A stretch of 64,000 nt of DNA from Bacteroidota bacterium (GTDB lineage Bacteria; Bacteroidota; Bacteroidia; UKL13-3), in NCBI GenBank assembly GCA_027491085.1, contig JAIXWW010000016.1, positions 124,001-188,000 on the forward strand. Direction: 5' to 3'. The translations under genes and the position numbers were made by a program. The notes under the pieces were generated by a model. That model saw only the letters and a list, made by a program, of their open reading frames with translations. It did no database searches and was not told where the DNA came from. Positions 32,595-40,550 of this stretch are shown piece after piece. Position 1 is the first letter of the stretch, and every line of letters starts with the position of its first letter.

Positions 32595-34970
32595 TTAAAA
32601 AGTTAAACTAAAACCTAAAGTTGGTAAGAAAGGTAATTGATTGATTCTTTTATAATTAAGCACATCAAAATAAAATATATTTTCACGGTTATATACATTG
32701 GTAGCTGCAGCTGTTATGTTTAAAACTGAAGTTTTGCTAATGTTGAATTTACGGGATAATGAAAGATCTAAACGATGAAAATATGGTAAACGACCTGTAT
32801 TAATTTGATCATAGTAAACACCTAAATTTCCATTTTGTACCAATGGATTTGTGCTAATTCCTCCTGCATAATTAAGTTTTTCGTACAAACCTTGGGTTTG
32901 TGTAAATGGAAAACCTGAACCAAAATTCCAACGTAAGTTAGCTGTCCAAGCAGTTGGATTTTTTTTATTACCCCAACTTTGGTTCACCACTATGTTAAAA
33001 TTATGTCGTCTGTCAAAATGTGGTATGTAGTCCTTTCCCATTCCACCTTGTTCAATTGATACTCCATCATTTCTAGTAACATAGGTTAATGAATATACTG
33101 CCCAAATATTTAATTTTCGGGTTTCGTATTTCAAAGTAGCATCAGCACCATAGCTTAATCCTTGTTCGGCTATATAATCCAATCTTTGTAATTCTGGTCT
33201 ATTCGCATTTGTAATGTTGTTTTCAAAAATTTTATACCTATTAATGCTAATTATTTGATTAAAGTTTTTATAAAATGCTTCACTATTTAAATTTAGTTTA
33301 TGTTTTGGTGTATTTATAATATCAAGTTCAAACCCAAATGCGGTATGCCATGCTTTTTGTAAACGGCTGGTATTATTTGCTAATGAACCATTTCTAGAAA
33401 TACCGTCAGGATTAGATAAAAAACCATAAAATAAATTTACCACATCTTGATCGCTGACAGCACTGATTAAATTTTGAGAGTACAATCCAGCTGCTCCTTT
33501 AAACCTTAAACTGGAATTGGCATTGTATTTAACTCCAATTCTAGGCTCAAAGCTACTTTCAGACAATGATGCATAATATACCATTCTGATTCCGGGTTCA
33601 ATTACCAAACGACTTCCAATTACTTTCTTATACTTAACGTATCCTGATGCTTCGGTGTTACTATTTTCCTGATCAATATTACGACCTGTTGAATTTAAAT
33701 ATTTATATATTGTATTGAATCCAACTACTTCAAATCCATATTTTAAATCGTCTTTACCAAAAAAATTAGTGAAGCTAAATAAAGTGTTGAAACTGTTAAT
33801 TCCACTCGAACGAGGTCTGCCATTAGACTCGGTTAAGTTTATTAAGTAATTAGAATAACCTCCAGCAATATTAATTATAGTACTACTTCCATCAGGAATA
33901 ATTAATAAATTTCCCCCTAAACCAACATTGTTCCAATTGTATTTTAATTTGTTAAATTCTGAGTTATCATCAAACCTAAAACCAAAAAAGCTAGCTTTAC
34001 TTCCATTTGCACCAGTAAATGAATATTTTCCAAATAAATCATTAAATGAATATGGTAAACCATTTTCAGGATCAGCATTTTTATATAAAATTGGTGCAGT
34101 TTTGTCTAAATAAGAAGTTTTGTATGAAATAATATAAGATGAAGATCCACCACCTTCAGTGTATTTAGTTAGAGGAGCTTCAATATGAAATTTGGCAGTA
34201 ATAGGATTGATACTAATTTTACCCGAAAAATCTTTTTTATTTCCATCTCTTGTACTTACGTCAATTACACCTGAAATTCTGCCTCCATGCTGAACATTGT
34301 ATCCTCCTGCACTTACATCAGCAGTTTTAATTAAATCAGCATCAAAAATACTAAACAAACCAATAGAGTGAAAAGGGTTATAAATAATCATCCCGTCAAG
34401 CATTACTTTATTCATTACTGGAGAACCTCCGCGAATATAAAGCTGTCCGCCTTGGTCACCACTAAAGTTAACCCCAGGTAATACTTGTAAGTATTGCACC
34501 AAATCAGGTTCACCACCAAAAGTAGGAAGGCGAGATAATTCTTTTTGTGTAATTACATTGGTAGATATATTGACGTTTTCTCTGGCTTTTTCTTTTTCAC
34601 CACTGATTGTAACCTCATTTAGTTGATTTTTCTTTTTGGTTACATTAAAGTTAAGCTGAATTGGTTCTTCATCGTTTACATCTATGGTTTGATTTTGTAT
34701 TTCATAACCTATAAAAGCAAAACGAACATTGTATTTGGCAAAAGGAATTTTGGTTACTACATAAATTCCATTGTTATCGGTTTGCACAATGATTGGTTTC
34801 TTAACACTCACTTCATTGTTTGGAGTAATTTCAGTTAACTTTATATTACACGAAATGATAGGTTCACCATTATCTTTATCAACTACCAAACCTTTAATTC
34901 TACCTTGCTGAGCAAGCAATTGCATGCTAAAAATTACCGCTATAAAACTTAAAATATATTGTTTTTTCAT
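32595..34970 (-). CDS. TonB-dependent outer-membrane receptor with carboxypeptidase-like N-domain
   Basis: The 791-residue protein has a signal peptide (YILSFIAVIFSMQLLAQQG) and a carboxypeptidase-regulatory-like domain (about 22-115, GRIKGLVVDKDNGEPIISC). A plug follows (about 130-245: FGGEPDLVQYLQVLPGVNFS, GGSPVMNKVMLDGMIIYNPF), then a 22-strand barrel ending in an aromatic C-terminal strand (LPFLPTLGFSLTF). It should import a ligand using TonB energy. It is not SusC-sized and has no SusD neighbour, so a polysaccharide role is unlikely; the ligand cannot be inferred. It is a single gene with a terminator. Confidence 0.92.
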   Translation of the reverse strand: MKKQYILSFIAVIFSMQLLAQQGRIKGLVVDKDNGEPIISCNIKLTEITPNNEVSVKKPIIVQTDNNGIYVVTKIPFAKYNVRFAFIGYEIQNQTIDVNDEEPIQLNFNVTKKKNQLNEVTISGEKEKARENVNISTNVITQKELSRLPTFGGEPDLVQYLQVLPGVNFSGDQGGQLYIRGGSPVMNKVMLDGMIIYNPFHSIGLFSIFDADLIKTADVSAGGYNVQHGGRISGVIDVSTRDGNKKDFSGKISINPITAKFHIEAPLTKYTEGGGSSSYIISYKTSYLDKTAPILYKNADPENGLPYSFNDLFGKYSFTGANGSKASFFGFRFDDNSEFNKLKYNWNNVGLGGNLLIIPDGSSTIINIAGGYSNYLINLTESNGRPRSSGINSFNTLFSFTNFFGKDDLKYGFEVVGFNTIYKYLNSTGRNIDQENSNTEASGYVKYKKVIGSRLVIEPGIRMVYYASLSESSFEPRIGVKYNANSSLRFKGAAGLYSQNLISAVSDQDVVNLFYGFLSNPDGISRNGSLANNTSRLQKAWHTAFGFELDIINTPKHKLNLNSEAFYKNFNQIISINRYKIFENNITNANRPELQRLDYIAEQGLSYGADATLKYETRKLNIWAVYSLTYVTRNDGVSIEQGGMGKDYIPHFDRRHNFNIVVNQSWGNKKNPTAWTANLRWNFGSGFPFTQTQGLYEKLNYAGGISTNPLVQNGNLGVYYDQINTGRLPYFHRLDLSLSRKFNISKTSVLNITAAATNVYNRENIFYFDVLNYKRINQLPFLPTLGFSLTF

Positions 34971-35069
34971 TTTTTAAAAAGTGTGGCGAATATAAAACTA
35001 TAAGCCATTGCAAAAAGTCATTTATTTATAATATTAATAATGTTGTTAAATTCGTAGAAAAAATCATAC

Positions 35070-35873
35070 ATGAAAATTACTAAAAATATAGTCATATTTT
35101 TTTCTTTAATGGTTGTATTCACCTCGTGTGGCGATAGTTGGAAAAACTATATTAGCACCGAGGTTGATTTAGAAATGGGTAAATCAGCTCAAAACCAATA
35201 TGATGCCATTTATGCTGACCAAATTTTAAACGAAAAAGAAAATAAAGAATTATACAGAAGCATCAATTTAATAATAGAACGTATTTTAAAATCGGGTAAG
35301 GTTATCCATGCTGATGATTTTAAATGGGAATTGAAAATAATAAACGACACAGTTTTAAATGCCTTTTGTTTGCCTGGTGGTAAAATTTATGTATACACTG
35401 GTTTAATAAATTACCTAGATAATGAAGCACAGTTAGCAGGTGTATTAGGTCACGAAATTGCTCATGCAGACAAGCGACATTCAATTGATAATATGGCCAA
35501 GCAACTTGGCCTTTCGTCTGTAGTAAGTTTAGTTTTTGGAGATGGAAGCGGTGTAATTAATATTGCTCAAAGTTTAATTGGTTTAAAATTTAATAGGGAT
35601 AATGAGGCGCAGGCAGACGAATTCTCAATAAACTACTTATATAATACAGTTTATGATGCCAGTGAAGCAAATGGTTTTTTTGAAAAGTTGCAAAAAGATA
35701 ATCATACAGAAGAGGAGCTAGATTTTTTGAGTACACATCCAGCTCCCGAAAACAGGAAGGAAAAAATGCTAAATCATTGGCGTGAACTTGGCGGTAAAAA
35801 AGGGAATAAATTTGAGGAGAATTATTTAATAATAAAAAAATTATTACCTAAAAAAGGTTCAGAAAAATGGTAA
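35070..35873 (+). CDS. M48 family metalloprotease, lipoprotein
   Basis: The 267-residue protein has a lipobox ending at Cys20 (VVFTSCGDS) and the gluzincin site H128-E129-x-x-H132 (GHEIAHADKRH) with a third ligand Glu179 in RDNEAQADEF. This is the BepA/YggG-like soluble M48 class, probably anchored to a membrane facing the periplasm, for turnover of misfolded envelope proteins. The 3' end overlaps the rlmH start by 7 bases, so they are cotranscribed. No TPR domain follows the peptidase domain, unlike BepA. Confidence 0.92.
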   Translation: MKITKNIVIFFSLMVVFTSCGDSWKNYISTEVDLEMGKSAQNQYDAIYADQILNEKENKELYRSINLIIERILKSGKVIHADDFKWELKIINDTVLNAFCLPGGKIYVYTGLINYLDNEAQLAGVLGHEIAHADKRHSIDNMAKQLGLSSVVSLVFGDGSGVINIAQSLIGLKFNRDNEAQADEFSINYLYNTVYDASEANGFFEKLQKDNHTEEELDFLSTHPAPENRKEKMLNHWRELGGKKGNKFEENYLIIKKLLPKKGSEKW

Positions 35874-36340
35874 AAGTAACGTTATTACAGTTAGGTAAAA
35901 CACATTTTAGTTTTGTAAATGAGGGGTTTAGTGAGTTCTCAAAACGGTTGACACACTATTGTAAATTTGAAAATAAAATTTTTGAATTACCTACTAAACT
36001 AAAAAGCAAAGATATCATTCAAACTAAAAAGGCAGAGGCAGAAATAATTTTAAAACAATTAAAATCAACCGACTTTGTAATTTTATTGGATGAAAATGGA
36101 AAAATGTATAACTCAATTCAACTTGCTAACTACATTGAAAATTTAAGTATTCAGCAAAGTAGTTTGGTCTTCATAATTGGTGGTGCTTATGGTTTTGACG
36201 AAACTATTTATTATAGGGCTAATGCAAAGTTGTCATTATCTGCATTTACTTTTTCTCATCAACTTATTAGATTAATTTTTATTGAACAATTATACAGGTG
36301 TTTCACCATTATTAAAGGCGAACCTTATCATCATCAATAG
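35867..36340 (+). CDS. rlmH: 23S rRNA (pseudouridine1915-N3)-methyltransferase RlmH
   Basis: The 157-residue SPOUT methyltransferase modifies pseudouridine 1915 in helix 69 of 23S rRNA. The knot region is clear: DFVILLDENGKMYNS, then VFIIGGAYGFDETIYYRANA and SLSAFTFSHQLIRLIFIEQL, ending in GEPYHHQ. The length equals that of the family. It overlaps the M48 gene by 7 bases (ATGGTAA). No terminator is visible directly after it before the promoter of the Cys/Lys-rich gene. Confidence 0.96.
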   Translation: MVKVTLLQLGKTHFSFVNEGFSEFSKRLTHYCKFENKIFELPTKLKSKDIIQTKKAEAEIILKQLKSTDFVILLDENGKMYNSIQLANYIENLSIQQSSLVFIIGGAYGFDETIYYRANAKLSLSAFTFSHQLIRLIFIEQLYRCFTIIKGEPYHHQ

Positions 36341-36382
36341 TAATATTTAGGTAATTTTTAAGATTTCATTGATAAATTTTTA

Positions 36383-36412
36383 TTGCATTTGTAGAATACA
36401 TAACTAAATTTG
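36383..36412 (+). promoter_or_regulatory. Promoter of the Cys/Lys-rich exported protein
   Basis: TTG (36383-36385), 19 bases and TAAATTTG (36405-36412) match the Bacteroidota consensus exactly, 26 bases before the start codon. The near-perfect boxes predict strong expression. Confidence 0.75.
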
Positions 36413-36437
36413 ATAATAAATTAATAAATAAAATAAT

Positions 36438-36752
36438 ATGAAAAAGTTTTTAATAGTAGCTGCATTCGCAGCAATTTCTTTTGCTAGTAAAGCGCAAAAT
36501 GTAAGTCCTAAATCAGAAGTTTTGGTTTCAACTCCACCTACAGAGGTAGTTTCAGGAAATCCTGAGGATGAAAAACCTGCTAAAGCAGAAACTAAGAAAG
36601 AAAAAAAATCATGTTGTGCTGACAAAAAATCAGCGGCAAAAAGTTGTGATAAAAAAGAGGAGAAAAAAGCTTGTTGTGGAGATAAGAAAAAAGACAAAAG
36701 CTGCGATAAAGAAAAAAAAGAGTCTAAAGAAAAAGTAGAGGAAACTAAGTAG
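36438..36752 (+). CDS. Small exported Cys/Lys-rich repeat protein
   Basis: The 104-residue product has a signal peptide (FLIVAAFAAISFASKAQ) and a mature region rich in Lys, Glu, Ser and Cys. The cysteines fall in four regularly spaced places: SCC, SC, ACC, SC, each followed by AD/DK-KK (KSCCADKKSAAKSC, then KKACCGDKKKDKSC). The doubled Cys suggests metal or thiol chemistry in the periplasm; the charge pattern suggests an extended chain. I recognise no named family, though similar Lys/Cys-rich exported proteins are seen in Bacteroidota. A strong promoter precedes it and a strong terminator follows, so it is probably abundant. Confidence 0.8.
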   Translation: MKKFLIVAAFAAISFASKAQNVSPKSEVLVSTPPTEVVSGNPEDEKPAKAETKKEKKSCCADKKSAAKSCDKKEEKKACCGDKKKDKSCDKEKKESKEKVEETK

Positions 36753-36763
36753 TTAAACATTAC

Positions 36764-36801
36764 AAAAAAGCCTAATTTGATTTGTCAAATTAGGCTTTTT
36801 T
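36764..36801 (+). terminator. Terminator of the Cys/Lys-rich gene
   Basis: A 17-bp perfect stem (AAAAAAGCCTAATTTGA with its complement) around TTTG and a T-run. Confidence 0.9.
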
Positions 36802-36866
36802 GTTTTTAAGGAAAAACTAATCATAATGTAATACTGTCGAATACGTATTTTAAATATATTTGCCAA

Positions 36867-38963
36867 GTGAACGCAAAAACATTCTTATTCTTATTTTTAG
36901 TAGTATTTTATAAATATACAAAAGCAGGTTCTATAATTACCAATATAACATCACTTCCTTCATTTGGAAATGTATACCCATTCAATAGTTCATCAAGTTT
37001 AAATTATACGGTTTCTGGAACTTCACTTACAGCCCCAATCGTAATTGCTGCTTCAACAGCCTTTGAAGTATCGTTAAATTATAATTATGGTTATGGTAAT
37101 AAAATAATTTTAGCTCCATTGTCTGGAGCAGTAGCCAATACAAAAATATTTGTTCGCTTTAGTCCTTCATTGGTAGCAAGTTATCCAAGTACTTCAAACG
37201 CAATATTAAATAGTAGTATTGGTTCTGTCTCGGTTAGTGTTTCAGTTAGCGGAACATGTATAGCAACAACAGTTCCATCAGGTGTAAACACCTATTTTAA
37301 CAGCATTGGTAATGTTAGGGGTGCAGCATTAAAAACTGCACTTTATAATAAAATTTCAGTGGGAACTACCTCTGTTAGTTATACTCCTGGTGTTTGGAAT
37401 GCATACGCTACTACTGATGTACAGCCAAATGGAAAAGTTTGGGATATATACAGTACAAGACTAGATCAAGCTTCTCCATATGAATATACATTGGTGAGTA
37501 ATCAATGTGGTACATATTCTGTAGAAGGTAATTGTTATAATCGAGAACACTCATTTCCACAAAGTTGGTTCAATTCAGCAAGTCCTATGGTAACCGAGCT
37601 AAACCATGTATTTGCTTCTGATGGAAAAGTTAATGGCATGAGAAATAACTATCCATATGGATATGTAACAAATGCTACTTATACAAGTCTTTATGGCGGG
37701 AAATTAGGAACTAGTGCCAATAATTTTGGCTATACAGGAGTTGTTTTTGAACCAATTGATGAATATAAAGGTGACTTAGCAAGAGGTTATTTTTTTATGG
37801 CTACAAGGTATGAAAACCTAATTGCTTCTTGGATTTCAAATGCTGGTGCTACTGATATATTAGCAGGAAATAATTATCCTGTTTTTTTGCCTTGGCAATT
37901 AAGTGTACTATTAAGTTGGCATAATCTTGACCCAGTAAGTGATAAGGAAATAAAAAGAAATAATGCTATAGCTGCAATTCAAGGAAATAGGAATCCATTC
38001 ATTGACAGTCCACAATATGCTCAAAGAATATGGGGCGGTGCAATTCACAATGAACCTACTATCGCATCAACTGATTTTTCATATACAAATAATGGAACAA
38101 ATACAGTAAACTTAAGTTGGAAAACGGGTAATGGTGTAAGAAGATTAGTTATTTGTAAGGCAGGAAGTGCAGTTAATTCTTTACCTATAGATACTTTGGC
38201 TTATACCGCTAATTCAGTTTTTGGAAGTGGTTCTAATATTGGAAATAATTGTTTTGTGGTATACAATGGAACGGGTAGTTCTTGCAATGTTACAGGTTTA
38301 AATAATACTACCAATTATTACTTTGCAATTGTTGAATATAATGGAGTTTCAAACATATCTAATTACAATACATCAACTTACTTTAATAGTGGAATTGTGT
38401 CTTTACCAGTAAAATGGTTGTCATTTAATGCCGCATTTGTAAATCCTGCCAATGTGCTAATAAATTGGAAAACTGCAAGTGAAGTTAATAACAATAAATT
38501 TGAAGTAGAAAAAAGTTACGATGGCATTAATTGGATAAAAATTAGTGAAGTTAAAGGTGCGGGAAATAGCAATAGTGTAAAAACATATTCTGTTACAGAT
38601 GAAATAGGTTCAATTATTTCAAATAGCATTTTATACTACAGAATCAAACAAATTGATTTTGATGGTAATTTCAGTTATAGTAAAGTTGAAAAAGTCACAA
38701 AAATTACAAGTGAAAAAGTAGTGGTAAGTCCAAATCCATTTACTAATTTTTTAAACATTAACTTATTTTCAGAAACAGGTTCTAGTGCCAATATTACGTT
38801 ATTAAATAATTGGGGTTCTAAGGTAATGAGTTATGAAGCCAACCTTGTTGTAGGAGATAACCTAATTGAAATTCCTGAGGTACAAAAACTATCAAATGGT
38901 ATATACATTATTCAAATTGAATCAGGATCAACCATTCAATCGTTTAAGTGTATAAAAAATTAA
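36867..38963 (+). CDS. Secreted endonuclease I-type nuclease with a T9SS sorting domain
   Basis: The 698-residue protein has a signal peptide (TFLFLFLVVFYKYTKAG), an N-terminal beta domain (about 20-130), an endonuclease I-type core (about 140-385) and a fibronectin-like region. Residues about 620-698 form the type IX secretion type A domain (VVSPNPFTNFLNINLF, then NGIYIIQIESG and FKCIKN). The nuclease motif is NREHSFPQSWF with His228, plus DGKVNGMRNNYPYG. It should be exported to the cell surface or medium and cut DNA or RNA there. The start is a GTG (36867), only 4 bases after a TATATTTG word (36855-36862), so the transcript may be leaderless, or that word is not a promoter. Confidence 0.92.
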   Translation: MNAKTFLFLFLVVFYKYTKAGSIITNITSLPSFGNVYPFNSSSSLNYTVSGTSLTAPIVIAASTAFEVSLNYNYGYGNKIILAPLSGAVANTKIFVRFSPSLVASYPSTSNAILNSSIGSVSVSVSVSGTCIATTVPSGVNTYFNSIGNVRGAALKTALYNKISVGTTSVSYTPGVWNAYATTDVQPNGKVWDIYSTRLDQASPYEYTLVSNQCGTYSVEGNCYNREHSFPQSWFNSASPMVTELNHVFASDGKVNGMRNNYPYGYVTNATYTSLYGGKLGTSANNFGYTGVVFEPIDEYKGDLARGYFFMATRYENLIASWISNAGATDILAGNNYPVFLPWQLSVLLSWHNLDPVSDKEIKRNNAIAAIQGNRNPFIDSPQYAQRIWGGAIHNEPTIASTDFSYTNNGTNTVNLSWKTGNGVRRLVICKAGSAVNSLPIDTLAYTANSVFGSGSNIGNNCFVVYNGTGSSCNVTGLNNTTNYYFAIVEYNGVSNISNYNTSTYFNSGIVSLPVKWLSFNAAFVNPANVLINWKTASEVNNNKFEVEKSYDGINWIKISEVKGAGNSNSVKTYSVTDEIGSIISNSILYYRIKQIDFDGNFSYSKVEKVTKITSEKVVVSPNPFTNFLNINLFSETGSSANITLLNNWGSKVMSYEANLVVGDNLIEIPEVQKLSNGIYIIQIESGSTIQSFKCIKN

Positions 38964-39090
38964 AACAGAGGAAACTTGTACTTTTTCGTAATTTTATAAC
39001 TTAATTGTAAAAAATTATAACATTTATTTTCAGGGATAAAATTTTATTTGTATTACAAATTAGCAAAAGTTAATTATAAATAATACGCTC

Positions 39091-39339
39091 ATGAAAATAA
39101 AAAAAAATGTAGCCATTAGCGAATCTGGATTTATATTCAATCCAACTACAGGTGATTCGTTTAGCACTAATCCAATTGGATTAGAAATAATAAGAATGCT
39201 AAAGGACGAAAAGGGTAAAGATGATATCAGAAAAGCTATTTTAAGTAAATACAATGCTGATGAATCTACTTTTGAAAAAGATTATTACGATTTTGTAATG
39301 ATGCTTCAAAATAATCAAGTGGGTGACGAGGGGGAATAG
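39091..39339 (+). CDS. PqqD-like small protein (RiPP recognition element)
   Basis: The 82-residue protein matches the PqqD winged-helix fold: VAISESGFIFNPTTGDSFST at the beta hairpin, NPIGLEIIRMLKDEKGKDDI for the first helices and an acidic helical end (EKDYYDFVMMLQ). PqqD-type proteins bind leader peptides and hand them to modifying enzymes. It begins a same-strand group with an ATP-grasp enzyme 20 bases downstream and a PLP decarboxylase. No radical SAM enzyme lies next to it, unlike in pqq clusters. The usual partner, a precursor peptide, is not obvious; a leader-like motif occurs instead at the decarboxylase N-terminus. Confidence 0.8.
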   Translation: MKIKKNVAISESGFIFNPTTGDSFSTNPIGLEIIRMLKDEKGKDDIRKAILSKYNADESTFEKDYYDFVMMLQNNQVGDEGE

Positions 39340-39359
39340 TAATAAATTTAATATATACT

Positions 39360-40406
39360 ATGAAACCTAAAATAACAGTCGCAGTATCTGGACTTAATAA
39401 TATTGATAGTCCAGGACCAGGAATACCCGTAATTCGTGCTTTAAAAGAAAGTAAAGATTTTGATGTTAATATAATTGGACTAAGTTATGAAACACTTGAG
39501 CCAGGTTTGTACATGCACGATTTAGTGAACAAGTCATATCAAATACCATTACCAAGTGCAGGAATTGATTCATTGATGGAACGTTTAAGTTACATCAATA
39601 ACCAGGAAAATGTAGATGTAGTAATACCTAATTTTGATGCTGAATTAGCTAATTTCATGAAACTTGAGCAAAGGTTAAAAACAGAACTAGGAATTAGCAT
39701 GTTTTTACCAACTCAGGAACAGTTTGACGAAAGACACAAAGCCAATTTATATGAATTTGGACAAAAACATGGAGTAAGTGTTCCTTACAGTAAAATGATG
39801 TTTAGTACCAATGAAATAAATGCCATAGCCACTGAATTTTCATATCCAATGGTGGTTAAAGGAAAGTTTTATGAGGCTTATATTGCTTACAATCCTGAAC
39901 AAGTAGCTAATTATTTTAATAAATTAAGTGCTAAATGGGGTTTACCTATTATTATTCAAGAATATGTATTTGGAAGTGAAGTAAATGTTACTGCACTAGG
40001 CGATGGACAAGGAAATGCAATTAGTGCAGTACCTATGAGAAAATTGTTTATTACCGATAAAGGTAAAGCTTGGGCAGGTATTTCATTAGATGATGATGAA
40101 TTAGTAAATATTGCTAAAAATGTAATTTCTTCATCAAAATGGAGAGGTGGAATGGAGCTAGAGTTTATTAAAACTGCTGAAAACAAATACTATTTACTTG
40201 AAATAAATCCACGTTTTCCAGCTTGGGTATATTTAGCTGCAGGTTGTGGCCATAATCAGCCAGAGGCATTGGTTAAATTAGCTTTAAATAAATCAGTTGT
40301 ACCTTTTGGCAATTACGATATTGGTAAAATGTTTATTAGGTATTCTTATGATATGATTGTTGACCTAAAGGAATTTGAGCAAATTTCAACAATAGGTGAA
40401 CTTTAA
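39360..40406 (+). CDS. ATP-grasp ligase (CarB/PylC-like)
   Basis: The 348-residue protein has an N-terminal Rossmann-like part (KITVAVSGLNNIDSPGPGIP, about 1-110), the ATP-grasp lid (about 140-220: YPMVVKGKFYEAYIAYNPEQ and IIIQEYVFGSEVNVTALGDG) and the metal-binding end (WRGGMELEFI and EINPRFPAW, with Glu281 and Asn283). ATP-grasp enzymes of this class activate a carboxylate and join it to an amine or thiol. The layout is close to CarB/PylC-like amino-acid ligases, but the substrate is unknown. It lies between the PqqD-like and decarboxylase genes, so it probably acts on the same molecule. Confidence 0.85.
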   Translation: MKPKITVAVSGLNNIDSPGPGIPVIRALKESKDFDVNIIGLSYETLEPGLYMHDLVNKSYQIPLPSAGIDSLMERLSYINNQENVDVVIPNFDAELANFMKLEQRLKTELGISMFLPTQEQFDERHKANLYEFGQKHGVSVPYSKMMFSTNEINAIATEFSYPMVVKGKFYEAYIAYNPEQVANYFNKLSAKWGLPIIIQEYVFGSEVNVTALGDGQGNAISAVPMRKLFITDKGKAWAGISLDDDELVNIAKNVISSSKWRGGMELEFIKTAENKYYLLEINPRFPAWVYLAAGCGHNQPEALVKLALNKSVVPFGNYDIGKMFIRYSYDMIVDLKEFEQISTIGEL

Positions 40407-40550
40407 AATTAGCTGCTAGCCATTAGTTTCTGACCTCTAGCTAAAAAATGTTATAGTTATGAATCAAAATTACCAGCCAGCTGCAAAAAAATAAACAAAA
40501 ATTGCCAAAGGCTAGCCACCAGCAGCCAAAGGCCTAAAAAATATAAATCA
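40407..40550 (+). other. Spacer with degenerate AGCTGC/TAGCCA words and a tiny frame
   Basis: The words AGCTGCTAGCCATTAG (about 40412) and GGCTAGCCACCAGCAGCC (about 40511) are degenerate and partly inverted copies that could pair. A 12-codon frame (MNQNYQPAAKK, ATG at 40459) lies in it; it is too short to call a gene, but it is where a leader peptide could sit. Confidence 0.35.

Noticed and set aside
36404..36760. 118-codon minus-strand frame opposite the Cys/Lys-rich gene
   Set aside because: It is Ser/Phe/Leu low complexity, while the plus strand has a signal peptide, a perfect promoter and a terminator.
36867..38963. Adhesin or nucleotide-binding surface protein instead of nuclease
   Set aside because: The NREHSFPQSWF and DGKVNGMRNNYPYG motifs are specific to the endonuclease I family.
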